Below, piece by piece: positions 1-10,571 of a stretch of 64,000 bases of DNA (position 1 is its first letter; every line of letters starts with the position of its first letter). The notes under the pieces are model-generated. The model did no database searches and was not told where the DNA came from. It saw only the letters and a list, made by a program, of their open reading frames with translations. Position numbers and translations under genes: made by a program. Origin of the DNA: Dendrophyllia cribrosa (Eukaryota > Cnidaria > Anthozoa > Scleractinia > Dendrophylliidae); NCBI GenBank assembly GCA_024195265.1, contig JAJLRJ010000003.1, positions 31,939,143 through 32,003,142 on the forward strand, written 5' to 3'.

Positions 1-166
1 GCATCATGTCATATACATGATACATTACATATAATATGTGATACGAAAAGTAGTCATTCACCCAAGTGGAATGAAGGAAACATGTGGTATAATAGGAACC
101 TTATGCCCTAGAGGGAGTTGGAGAGCTACGTCTTTTAAAATTATTTTTTAAATTTTTTTGTTCTAG

Positions 167-2701
167 GTCTGCACAGACTTTTGACAGGCTGGGAGAACAA
201 GTCTGCATATGCACTCTGTACATTTGCTTATTCTACCGGAAATCTAAAGAACCCTGTCAAGTTATTCAGGGGAAAAACTATGGTAAATTTGAAGTAAAGA
301 CTACAGCTGTACATCAGCCTGGCAGGGCTGTCATTAAGCTTTGAGGTAGCTGGTTAAACAAGGAAAGTAGGCAGTCATAAACTCAAGATATCTGAAGTCC
401 TGAAAGTAATGACTCCTTGAAAGTAACGTCAAAACTTTGTGGCCGCTATTATTAATAATAATTTCTGAAAGTAGCGAGCCCCCCAAAATTAGCTACTTTC
501 CTAAAGTAGCGAGCCTCACAAAATTAGCTACTCCCCATATGTAGCGAGCCCCCCAAAATTAGCTACTCCCCTAAAGTAGCGAGCCCCCCAAAAGTAACGA
601 CTTCCAGAAAGTAGCAAGTCGCCAGAAAGTAACGAGACCATGCAAGTTTTTTGTACAGCAACACAATCTAGACATACGAAGTCCACCCATGTGGCAGTGA
701 CATGAAACTGGACCAACAAATTTTGACTTAGTTTTCAACAGCAATTATTTGGTTGCGAACATCTGTTTTTTTTATGTCATTCAGAAATAGAGCTCGCACC
801 ACCTTTATTGAATGATTTTTGTTCCCTGAAAGAAGCAACAAGGTTGTTACTTTGGAAACTTTACGATTGTCTTCCATGATGGCTGTTGTCCTTTAGTCAT
901 TTTCAAACCTTGAGTTACTGCTGTTCATCTTCACCGCAGTTGCCGACCATAATAGCCTGTTGCTGGCTACTAATGTACAGCCCTGTCAGTACAGTGTAAA
1001 GCTGTACAATTAAAATGGACTTTTGCAGTTAATCTCTATGCAATGCAATCATCTTACCACTGGCAATCAACTACATGTACTGTACATGTATCTACCCCCC
1101 CCCCCCCCTCAATTTGTTTTTGCATTATCCCACTCAATTTCCCCAGCCACCCATCCCCTGCAAAAGACGAATGGATGAAATATCATGTCATACACTGTAA
1201 CTCAATGACAAATGCATGGAGTTTCAATATTAAAATTTCTGTCATAGTTATACAAACATGCAATAGAGCGGTTTTCAATTGAGCGTTGAAAGTAATGTCA
1301 CAATTTTTATTGCTTCGGTTTTGCATGGCAATGCTTTGTGATTGGCTAAAAAAATCTTGTGCCACCTTCTCAAGCAATCAAAAGTAATGCCAAAACCAAA
1401 TTTTTGTATTTACTCACACATGCTTTCCTGCACTTGGCACCAGCTTCATGTACAATGTACATTATGGCCAGAGTGATTACTTTGGTTTTGTGATACTTGA
1501 TTGAAAACTGCCTAAGTGATCTTTATTTATGCTGTATATAATGTTAAATTTTAGATTGGGCTAGAGACTGAGGTTTTGACAATAATTATTATTATCAACT
1601 CTTTCTTCTCAAAGGGCAAAATAGTTGAACCCAGAGGTCCAAGGAATTTCGGATGGGATCCATGCTTTCAACCTGACGGGTTTGATCAGACGTGAGTAAC
1701 ATTTTGTTGTCAACTTTTTTTTTTATACCATTGAAGGCCAAGTTAATGTTTAAGAGTGCAGACTTTAATAATGTTGCTTATAATGGTAGCATTATACATT
1801 GGCATTTAAATACATGTTTGTTGTCTAGAATTTTATCAAAACATTATGAGGTGGTAGAATGTGAAGATTTCACGTCTTCATATACTGTACATTAATATTT
1901 TGTATGTGTTGTAAATAGAAATTGGCTGTTGAAATCAATACATTGTACAGGAGTGCCATAAACTATATCCTCCACCTGGATAATTTATATGCATACTCCC
2001 CCCCCCCCCCCCCCCCCCCCTGCACATCTGAGAAGGCATAATCAACAACTTGTGATTTCATCAGTTTCTCAGTGTTTGGAACCTCTGATAAAATCCTTGC
2101 ACTCGTTGTTGATATATTACTTCCAAAATGGTGACCAATAGCCCAATTTCGATATATTAAAATTCAACTTCAAATAAAAGACATCAATCTGAGGCTTTGG
2201 GAAATAAACCATATAAATCCCTACTATCATTCCCCTAAGCCTCGTAGTGATGTCTTTTGTTTCAAGTTGAATTTTAATACATGTGTATCGAAATTGGGCT
2301 ATTTATTCTTTCATATTGATGAATGTAATGAACCCTCTGCCTTATTTTGAATTTCACATGAAAATTCTTGTATTTTGCATATGCTGATGAGGCAAAGAGG
2401 GCTAAATACATGGATATAAAAGAATAATAAAAAATGGTCCAACTACACTTGTAAGCATTCTTTATTTGCGCATGTATTAAATATCATCAGATTTTGTTAA
2501 GACTTTGATGGTCATTTTTTGTCTCATTGATTTTCAAGGTATGCAGAGATGCCATCAGAAACCAAAAATTCCATCTCGCACAGAAGCAAAGCTCTCAAGG
2601 CTTTAAAGGAGTACTTTGACAGCACCATGGCAACCAATGATGACAAACATAGTGATGAACCAGAAAATAAAAAACCAAAGAATTTCACTGATACAACATA
2701 A
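167..2701 (+). CDS. ITPA: Inosine triphosphate pyrophosphatase, last three coding exons (5' part outside window)
   Basis: ITPA hydrolyses ITP, dITP and XTP to the monophosphate and pyrophosphate in the cytosol, keeping deaminated purines out of nucleic acids. Three exons are visible: 167-282, 1615-1691 and 2539-2701, each with AG/GT borders and matching phases. They join to read ...[16 protein letters not shown]..., then [20 protein letters not shown] and [20 protein letters not shown], ending in TAA at 2699-2701. The blocks [17 protein letters not shown] and YAEM..KNSISHR are the conserved C-terminal half of the Ham1/ITPA family. The C-terminus extends about 20 residues past the usual end in an acidic-lysine tail ([15 protein letters not shown]). 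A possible ATTAAA polyadenylation signal lies at 2746. The N-terminal exons lie before the window. Confidence 0.93.
283..1614. repeat. ITPA intron with short tandem array (464-636) and MITE-like element (1266-1512)
   Basis: Bases 464-636 hold about five imperfect copies of a unit of roughly 35-40 bases built on AAAGTAGCGAGCC followed by AAAATTAGCTACT. Bases 1266-1512 have inverted ends (GCGGTTTTCAATTGAG at the left, TTGATTGAAAACTGCC at the right), typical of a non-autonomous DNA transposon. A C-run lies at about 1096-1110. No exon is seen. Confidence 0.6.
2126..2438. mobile_element. MITE interrupted by a second, palindromic MITE (2141-2299)
   Basis: The inner element 2141-2299 begins GCCCAATTTCGATATATT and ends with the inverted form; its arms are about 50 bases and it is bracketed by TA on both sides. 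The outer sequence has its own ends (AAAATGGTGACCA... and ...AATAAAAAATGGTCC) and an inner pair (GAACCCTCTGCC / GGCAAAGAGGGCT). The whole lies in the last ITPA intron, 100 bases before the final exon. Confidence 0.65.
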
Positions 2702-2871
2702 CCTGTTAAAGTCATATTTATTTGATTTAGCTATTACCATACTTCATTAAAATAATCAATGAGACAGTCTGTTGTTTTGCTTGTGACCCTTACACTGTAA
2801 TTCTGACACTTTGATCAAAGAAAGAACAACATTCTCCAAACAACAACAGTCACCACCGTTAACGTCACAGT

Positions 2872-3209
2872 CAGGGGCGGATCTAGGGGAGGGGTGCAGG
2901 GGGTGCGCACCCCTCCCTCCCCCCCCCCCCCCAATCCATGGCATTTTCATCGGTTTTTAAAAGGATTTTTATGGTCAAAATAAATGATATTTTCATGGAA
3001 TTTTACCATTAAAAAAAGCCTTTGAAAATGTCAATTATCATCCATAGACTCTTAATATTATTTAATTGTTTTTCAATGTATTGTTATATTATTCATTGTA
3101 TTGTTTTCGTTCTTATATTAATCTTTGAGGATGGAGGGGGAGTGCCAGAGTGTATGGGGGGGGGGGGGGGGGGGGGGGAGGGGCCGGCCCTCCCCTATAT
3201 CTGCCATTG
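2872..3209. mobile_element. hAT-like MITE between ITPA and CISD3
   Basis: It begins CAGGGGCGGATCTAGGGGAG and ends with an imperfect inverted copy (CTCCCCTATATCTGCCATTG). A CAGGGGCGGAT start is common at the ends of hAT-type elements in animals. Both ends run into G/C homopolymers (about 2920 and 3157-3180), which create several spurious reading frames. Confidence 0.55.
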
Positions 3210-3587
3210 GTTGTTGTTATTTGTTTCATTGTGTTGTTCCAGAGAATATCCCTACCCCTACCACAGAGGGTGGTTTGGATCCCCCCCCCCACCCTCTGGA
3301 AATTCAAATTTAGCTTCATACTTTCCTTTAAAAACTTTGACTTTTGGGACCCCCTCCCCCCAGAGTTTTGGATATTTTCTAGAACCTCACATTCCTGTAG
3401 TAGTAGAAGATAGATTGAAGAACTAGGGAAGATTAGATTTCAATAACGTTCAGCAAACTGACTACAATGTACTCAGTAATGGCAGATGCATAAACAGATA
3501 AGTTTGTGAAGGCTATAAGTCCAAACTTAAGAGTAATAATAAAAAAAGGCTATGTTATTCTTTTTAATTTCCTGCATTTGTAGAATG

Positions 3588-3786
3588 CAGTGAAACCTGT
3601 ATTAAGCGGACACCCTCGGGACCCTCGCTAGTGTCTGCTTAATACACTGTAAAGGGGTCCACTGAATACAGGTTCATTTTACAGCAAATATGTGAAGAAA
3701 ATTTAGTGACTGAAGCAGCTGGTGTCCGCTTAATAGAGGGTTCCAGCTTTACAGTATATGGGGTCTGCTTTATACAGGTTTCACTG
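3588..3786. mobile_element. pogo/Tigger-like MITE
   Basis: It opens CAGTGAAACCTGTATTAAGC and closes with the inverse (CTTTATACAGGTTTCACTG). The GTGTCCGCTTAATA and GGTCTGCTTTATACAGG motifs recur inside in both orientations. The CAGTG... ends match those of the elements at 30442, 40913 and 47332, which are flanked by TA. Confidence 0.65.
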
Positions 3787-3881
3787 TAATTCCAATAATT
3801 AATGTTAACTACAAAAAATTTCATACCATTTGTTTTTTTGGATAAAGTCATTAATTTTTGCAAGTCAATTTTAAAAACATT

Positions 3882-5794
3882 TCACCAGTTGGGAACCCAC
3901 CCACACCCAGTACACATTTTTGTATCTTCCTCGTGAGCACTTCTGCAGTTCTTTTGCCTTTCGTTCACTACTGCTGGAAGGTTGACGTGGGTACCATCGC
4001 AGAATGGAGGGTTCTTGGTGTGTTTGCAGCCACATATTGTGTACAGTTTCTGAGGTTTCTCAGGAACCTTCCATTTCATTGACTTGAAGCCAGTTGACTT
4101 GTGCCTTCCTAAACACACATCCATACATGGTCAGGGTTAGTGATGGGAATTGCAGGATTTTATTATACAATAAAAGGTGCGTGGAAAAAGCCTCAACCCT
4201 TTAACTCCCAGGAGTGCCAAATATCAAAAATAATTCAAATAAATTCGTAAATTTCATTTTGGAAAATATTGAATGGTACCATGCAAAAGTACGGCTGAAG
4301 AGATTTCATTTGAATGGTCACACCATAGGATTTCGCCAACAGACTCAAAAGTTAGAACAAATGGTACGTCCATGCAAAGGTACTGCTGAGAAGGTTTCAT
4401 TTGAATGGTCACACCATAGGATTTCATCAACAGACTCAAAAGTTAGAACAAATGGTACCATGCAAAAGTACTGTTGAAGAGGTTTCATTTGAATGGTCAC
4501 ACCATAGGATTTCATCCATAGACTCAAAAGATAGAACAAATGGTACCATGCAAAAGTACTGTCGAAGAGGTTTCATTTGAATGGTCACACCATAGGATTT
4601 CATCCACAGACTCAAAAGTTAGAACTACAATGTACACTTCATGTCTCCATAACTGACTCTGGGAGTGAAAGGGTAAAATTTCAGCGACTTCATAAAAATA
4701 AGTTGATAAATTGTGGCATAAAAAAACTTTCCAGTAATTTTTACACTTCTATTTGGTTTTAATCACAGGGTGCTCACAATAGTTGAAAGTATTTATAAAG
4801 AAATCCTGTCGGAGCCGCTCGCACACACAAGTGCAGTGCCGTCGTGTCCATTCATGTACTAGTGGCCTAGTGCATTTTGTGGCTGCATATATGTGCGCCT
4901 AAAGAGTGATAGAAAACAAGCCATTGAGTTGATAAACTTTGTATTTTATTAATTTATTCAATACTTTCAAATATCGGGGCTCCCTGTGGCAGATTGAAGT
5001 TATTGACAAATTAGGAAAAATTAGATGGGCTGGTCATGAATCATTTTCAGTTAAAAAAAATAGATGCAACTGCCAATAATGGAAAAGCCATTTTATTATT
5101 TTATAAATAGAACTATTAAGTGCCAGCTAATAAAACCTTCAGTGTTGGAACATGTACTGTAGCTGGGGCTTTACAGTATAGTCTGTGAAGAAATAAAATA
5201 AATAAGGCAGACACCTCTCTAAGGCATACAGCTAGAGCTGGTCCCGAATTTGTTTGGCTTAGAGAGAGTTCACCGCTGTGCAATGTAAGGGACTAACAAC
5301 TTTAATAGCAGTTCACTTAAAAATGACAAAATTAATAAAGTACAGTATCTGAATGAATCATATACTTGACGTACATGTATAAACTGCAGATAGAGAATGT
5401 GAAGAGAGGAAATGATCCTCACAGTTGTGTTAGCAATTTAAGCAATTTCGTGCTATATAACTTTCACAGCAACACATGAACTCGCCTAACGTGGCTCCCA
5501 ATATGTGTGGCTTCATAGCTCAGTTGGTTAGAGCATCACACTGGTAATGCGGAGGTCATGGGTTCAAATCCAGTTAAAGCCCTGACTTTCATTTAATCTT
5601 CTTTGCAATAATCATCATAATTTTCTTCATTTTTTGTCTTTACAGTTCACTTAAGCTCAAACATACATGCAGAGCTCAATAACTTTATTTGTTTTACACT
5701 CACCATCACACCAAGGCTGCTTCTTACTTAATCCACATGTACACCACTTCATGGTCTTGCCTGGTTCTAAATTTTCCACAGTATATGGTCCATA
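3882..5794 (-). CDS. CISD3: CISD3-like CDGSH iron-sulfur protein, two exons (5' exon not identified)
   Basis: CISD3 (MiNT/Miner2 type) is a small mitochondrial-matrix protein binding two 2Fe-2S clusters. Read on the - strand, exon 5794-5704 gives YGPYTVENLEPGKTMKWCTC then GLSKKQPWCDG, and exon 4108-3882 continues RHKSTGFKSMKWKVPEKPQK, LYTICGCKHTKNPPFCDGTH and a tail ending GCGWVPNW, stop at 3882-3884. Both C-x-C...P-x-C-D-G-x-H cluster motifs (three Cys and one His each) are complete; in the first, the residue before His is Arg instead of the usual Ser or Thr. Splice sites and phases agree (30 codons + 1 base joined to 2 bases). Two motifs in one chain separate it from CISD1 and CISD2. The exon carrying the start and transit peptide must lie upstream, at higher coordinates, and was not found. 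Confidence 0.88.
4192..4677. mobile_element. MITE carrying an internal minisatellite (unit about 91 bases), in CISD3 intron
   Basis: The ends are inverted: ACCCTTTAACTCCCAGGAGT at the left and ACTCTGGGAGTGAAAGGGT at the right. Inside are about four copies of a unit of roughly 91 bases containing AATGGTACCATGCAAAAGTA and TTTGAATGGTCACACCATAG. The same element with the same unit recurs at 42175-42530. Reading frames seen here are repeat artefacts. Confidence 0.75.
5509..5581 (+). tRNA. tRNA-Thr(GGT)-like sequence, probably a pseudogene or SINE head
   Basis: The 73 bases fold as a cloverleaf: acceptor GGCTTCA/TAAAGCC, A-box TAGCTCAGTTGGTTAGAGC, anticodon loop CTGGTAA (anticodon GGT) and B-box GGGTTCAAATCC. 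Three stems have mismatches (acceptor C-A, anticodon A-C, T-stem G-A). These and its place in an intron full of repeats argue for a decayed tRNA or a tRNA-derived SINE. Confidence 0.5.
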
Positions 5795-6238
5795 CTAAAT
5801 AAGATGAATAAACAATGGCGTAAACAAAAATAAGCACTGGCCTCTTTACGCAAAGGGATTATGAAGCCTGGGCGAGGAGTACATGTACATGTTGATGGAA
5901 ATTCCTACAAGTTATACATCAGTCAATTCCAACAGTGCCCATCCCCCTAGCGGTGAGGCATGAGTTAAGCATGTGCTCACATTTGAATCCCAGGGGTCAA
6001 GCATTAGCCTACCCTCAGTATACCCTGGGGCATTTGACATCCTTGCTGGCTCCATTTCTGACAAGACATTTGTTGCGAACTTGCTCTGATGGGTCACTAG
6101 AGAAAAACTGAGTAAAAACACTTTTCTGTTTACTTAGTTTTCCTTCAATTGACCATTGGATGAGTCTAGATTCAAAGAGTTTTCCTTTGTTTTTACTATA
6201 TAGTGTACCATGGAGCATTTATACAGCTTTTTGTACCC

Positions 6239-6631
6239 GCCATAGACCGAATGCAAATATGGCCGTCCAACAATTTTTTGTTTGGACAGGTTCTCAAGAA
6301 AAGAAAAGCAATTGAATAATGATAAAGATCAGGTCAAAATAAGTCATTGTGTGCATTTTCAAGGCCATATTCCTATTTTAGGAGAAGTTATAGGCAATCA
6401 AATTTTGGGAAAAACATGAAAGGGAGGCTAGTCAGGATAGAATGTCTTTTCTCATACAAATGCTTACAATTTCAGTGAGCCATAACTTTGCAACCGTTAA
6501 ACCGAAAACACTCAAACTTTGCAAGATAATACACTTAGTAGCACTTGTTTACGTGATATCATTAATTTCTCTGAAAACATGGCCAAACAAAAAATTGCCT
6601 GGCGGCCATATTTGCATTCGGTGTATGGGGC
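6239..6631. mobile_element. MITE with 25-base inverted ends
   Basis: The left end CATAGACCGAATGCAAATAT is repeated inverted at the right (ATATTTGCATTCGGTGTATG), followed by the pair GGCCG / CGGCC. There is no coding content. It lies upstream of the visible CISD3 exons. Confidence 0.6.
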
Positions 6632-6729
6632 AATTATTTTTTTCACAAAATGCTATTGCCCAGGGGTTGTCTCAGATTAGAGGGGGGAGGGGGGAGGGGT
6701 ACATGGGCACTGCTGGAATTGACTGATAG

Positions 6730-6990
6730 GACACTTTGGGACACCTCCATTAAGGGGACACTTCTTCTGGTTCCGAGTGTTTAAAGAACGAGTAAGGTAT
6801 ATTACTGAGTGGCTCGGCGGCTCGCCAGTGGACTTGACTGCCGAGCCGTGGAGCCGCCGAGCCACTATAACCAAATATACCTAGGAAACTGGCCCTGTAT
6901 TCTGTAGTTATGCCCACCTGGAGCACACCTCTATGAAGGGGACACTTCTTCTGGTCGCGATGGTGTTCCCTTAATGGCGATTCCACTGTA
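6730..6990. mobile_element. Decayed MITE of the GGGGACACTTCTTCTGG family
   Basis: GGGGACACTTCTTCTGGT occurs twice (about 6753 and 6938), each after a CC(T)CTATGAAG-like motif. The right end reads GGCGATTCCACTGTA, the form seen at the ends of the CAGTGG-type elements. The middle contains an inverted GGCTCGGCGGCTCG / CGAGCCGTGGAGCCGCCGAGCC pair. Confidence 0.4.
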
Positions 6991-7295
6991 CAGTACAGTG
7001 TATGAAGTTCTACAAAATTAAAATGCACAGCTTACATAACCGTACCATTGCAACCGCTGGACATAACGTTCCATACTGATAGCTCGACTTTTTCTCCTTT
7101 TTTTTCTCTTTTTCACCTGAGGCGCCGTCGACAGCAGCTTCGCTCATCGTATTAAAAATTGTCCCCCCAAAAACCTAAGCGATCGATATTCTGCTCTGAA
7201 GAAAAAAAATACCGGCCCGTGCCGTAGCCCCATGCCGGTATCAGCTTAGTAACCACTGCTTTTCTTAGTAGCCAGGCCTTTACTTCTTTTTCAAA

Positions 7296-7532
7296 ATGGC
7301 GGGAGAATTCGCATCCAAGGTTTGCGAGTGAGATCAACCATCAATTGCAATATTGCAAGGTAAGATTGATTAAGTTTAATTGGTCTCTTTTAGCCCACCG
7401 TGTTATGCTATCGAAGTCAAATATTCATGGTTTGGCTTCGAGTTGTTGATCATCCAACGAGATGAGCAACCAGCTGAGCTGTGCAGTGTTCAGCAAGCAG
7501 CTAAGGATGCATTCGGGAATGAAATAAAACGT
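7296..7532 (+). CDS. Possible two-exon 5' end of an unidentified gene
   Basis: Exon 7296-7327 starts ATG inside AAAATGGCGGGAG, a YY1-like context often found over animal start codons, and ends at a GTGAGA donor. Exon 7394-7532 follows a CTCTTTTAG acceptor and ends at GTGAGT. Phase 2 joins cleanly to MAGEFASKVCDPPCYAIEVK followed by YSWFGFELLIIQRDEQPAEL and CSVQQAAKDAFGNEIKR. The composition looks coding (low repeat content, balanced residues), but I do not recognise the family and found no further exon before RAD50. A second donor (AAG|GTAAGA at 7360) would instead make the first exon non-coding. It is probably divergently arranged with CISD3. Confidence 0.35.
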
Positions 7533-8102
7533 GTGAGTTTCAGTTTCATTTTAAATGGTTCTCGTGCGTCGTACTTCGAATTTTAGGTAACTCCTAACTC
7601 GGGTCACTTTTCCATTTACCGAAATTGTACCGTAAAGAGTGACACATTTTCATTGATTGAAATTCAAAATTCTCCGGAAGTACAGAAATTAAATCCTGAC
7701 CACAGCTAGGTTGCGGGCGTCAGAACCCTGGAGCATCTCTTTTCTAAGCCAATTTAAGAAGAAAATTAATTTACATGTACAGCTCTTATGCAGTTTTATG
7801 CAGCCATCCTGGCATATCTATGCTGCTCTGTAAATCCCAATTAAATAAGCTTAAAGTCTATGTATGTTTCGGTATGTACATGTATGTATCCTGGGGAGGT
7901 GACCCCAGGGAACCCCTGCTAGTAGGCTGCATATCACTCCATAGGTGCCCCGCTAGAAGCCCATAACCCAGAGCAAGCAACTGTGTTTTTAGACAGAAAT
8001 GAAAAATATTCTTGTCACAACATCTTTACAGACTGGATTATTTTTAGATTCCCATTTCCTGGGAAATTATTAAATATACAATGTATGTTTCCTCTCAGCA
8101 TT

Positions 8103-8345
8103 GATAATGTGCCAGGCATATCTCATCGATGATCAATGACATCAATGAGTAATCGATGGGTAATCAACGAGTAATCAGCTGATTACAATTGATTATTGCC
8201 GATGATCAATGAATAATCGATGACTAATCGAAGACAAAATATTTTGTGGCCTATTGATTACTCATCGATGTCATTGATTACTCATCAATGTCACTGATTA
8301 GTCATTGATGTCATTGATTACTCATTGATTACCTGTTGATTACTC
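8103..8345. repeat. Hairpin-forming array of ATCGATGAGTAATCA-like units
   Basis: The left half carries repeats of ATCGATG(A/G)(G/T)TAATC and the right half the inverted TGATTACTCATCGATGTCAT, about five units each, around a spacer with AAAATATTTTGTGGCC. The arms can pair almost end to end. No coding potential is seen. Confidence 0.6.
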
Positions 8346-8471
8346 ATCTATTATGAATTTCCCGCCATCTTCTGCTAGTAATATGGAGAACTTTGTTATT
8401 GAAATGGTGTTTACCTGTAAATGAAGTTATAACACAGGCAAAACTGACTCATCTAAGACGGTCATGTTAAA

Positions 8472-8526
8472 ACGCAGACTGCAGACCGTGCAGACTGTGC
8501 AGACCATGCAGACTGTGCAGACTGAG
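8472..8526. repeat. Short CAGACTGTG tandem repeat
   Basis: About five copies of a 9-10 base unit (GCAGACTGTG / GCAGACCATG) in a row. This is the kind of simple array found at the end of small non-autonomous elements. Confidence 0.6.
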
Positions 8527-8529
8527 TCT

Positions 8530-10571
8530 TTTTTTATCCTGATTATTTTGTTACTTTTCCAAAAACTGTGAACACTTTGATTTGATTTTGACATTTCCCA
8601 TTGTGCAGCAACCAATCAGAAGCGACTCGAAACTGCAAGAAACCCAAACGAACGGTTTTTTGTCACGAAACCACGCTTCTCTGTTTCTTTGCAAAAGAAT
8701 CGTCGCCACTTCGCTGTAGTTTTGCACCTAAAGACACTTCTGTAACTAACCAACCCAAACGAGTACCCCTTGCTTCTGTTCTCTTTTGCAGTTATACCGT
8801 CGTATAATTTAAAATTTTTGTTTTTTCTGCTTTCGCGGTTGATTGGTTTGCGCGCGATTTTCTTCTCAACGGTTATGTCACACCGTACATAGCTTTCCCC
8901 TGTGACATTTCGTTGAGAAAAAATCGTCCAAACAGCCAAGGTTCGATTCGGAAGTTAAGAAATTTAAAACCTATACATGTAGAAGCAAAAGAAAAAAAAA
9001 ACGGTGGGTCAGGTTTTCAAACTTTATTAAGATAATTGCAGGTGGCGATTATTTTTCGATCCACAGAAACCCTCATGATTACATGTATCAGATATCATCG
9101 AATATTCTCTGCCGTATTGCAATTAGCCACACACGGCAAAGTAGCTAGCTGCTGATCAGCGAGAGATCAAAGCAAAAGAAACGTTGTGCAGTAACTGTAA
9201 AACTCACCGTGCTGGGAATAAAAGTTGACAAGTTTACAGCAAGTTTAAGCGGTACTGTAGTTACATATTTCAGGGTGGGATGAAAATGAAAAAATCAGCT
9301 TGCCCTTCGGGTATTACGCACGGCGTTCTACGCGCACACGGCAAACGGCAGCTTGCAGTTTATTATCCTTTCTTTTCCTCGAATCGTAAAAATCTATCCA
9401 GTATCAACGACTGTGTCGGCAAATGTTCAAGTTGTCTAGCTTGTTTAATTAAAACGGTCTTAATCGACAAGACAGATCCTAACTGGTTTACTTTGAACTT
9501 AATAATACAATGAAAACAACAGCGATTTTAAAGACCTAAAAGCAGAGGAGTGAGAACACAATTACAGCCGCTATTGTACATATTATTTACGAAAACACAT
9601 CATTCAATTCCATTTCTTTTGTTCGCCGTTGATATTTTCTTACATTTTTAAAATGTTCCTCACATTCACTTTCACTAGAGAACTGTTTATTACACACTTC
9701 TTATTTTAATTCTTAACTTAATGATAAGAAAAGGCAACAAATAATTATTGCAAATAATAATTATTGTTAATAACAAATAATTATTGTTTGCTCGGGCAAA
9801 CTCCGACAAAAAGACACTAGCCCGATGGGTTGCTTCACTAGTCCCGGGCTATCGGACAGCGCTTTTGTCGCGCCCTGAGGAGCATCTACATCTAGGAGCT
9901 TTGGCTGCCAGCTCCTAGATGGAGATTCACCCCCTTGGCTGGCAAATCCTGGCAACCCAGCCATGAGTCCTCATAGCCAGGGAAACAGGCACCCATTGCA
10001 CTGACAGGCGAAAGAGGAAAGGAAGGGGGGGGGGGGGGAATCAGGGATGTAGCCTTAGAACCAGCTACCGGCTAATTTCACCAGCTGTAAGAGAACTTAT
10101 CACCGGCTGAAATTTCACTAGAAAACAAAGACTTGGGGTGATTTTGAAGGTGCACAAGCCAGAAAAACTGGCTGGGCTTGTTAATGAGCCTGCTCAGTTT
10201 TTTCTTAGCTACTCCCCTGGGGAATGCTGAGGCTTGAAACCATACAGGAGACCTCAAAGAATGCCTGCCACAACAAAACACCACACTCAACATGCTTATC
10301 AATCAATCATATTTATCATGTAAAGAATACATACATGAAAGGAAATGTCAGAGGTTATCCCTATCAAGGACGTTCCTTACATAAATATAGCTTGGCTCTG
10401 AGAGCACATGGAATCAGCATAATTTGAACACATGCCAAATAGCACTGACCTCAGGGTGATCACTGGCACTCCTTGCTGTAAACTCTGTTAAATTACATTT
10501 AACTGATTTAATTTATAGCTTTGACAATCACAAAGGAGCTGCTGTAAACATACAGACTACTGGAGTAAAAG
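8530..10571. other. Gene-poor stretch upstream of RAD50
   Basis: I see no supported exon. A G-run lies at about 10025-10038. The AT-rich palindromic stretch around 9740-9790 (repeats of AATAATTATTG) and the region 9790-9990 look repeat-derived. The last 60-70 bases before 10572 should be RAD50 5' UTR and promoter; no TATA box is evident, and ACATACAG at 10547-10554 could be a 5' UTR splice acceptor. Confidence 0.4.

Noticed and set aside
3022..3426. Several frames with poly-Gly or poly-Pro
   Set aside because: All run through a homopolymer in a hAT-like MITE; artefacts of the G-run.
7152..7337. - strand frame as the CISD3 transit-peptide exon
   Set aside because: It has no ATG (opens at TTG), no well-placed donor and the wrong phase for exon 5794-5704.
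9280..9513. 77-codon frame upstream of RAD50
   Set aside because: No homology recognised, no splice sites at its ends, and surrounded by repeat-like sequence.
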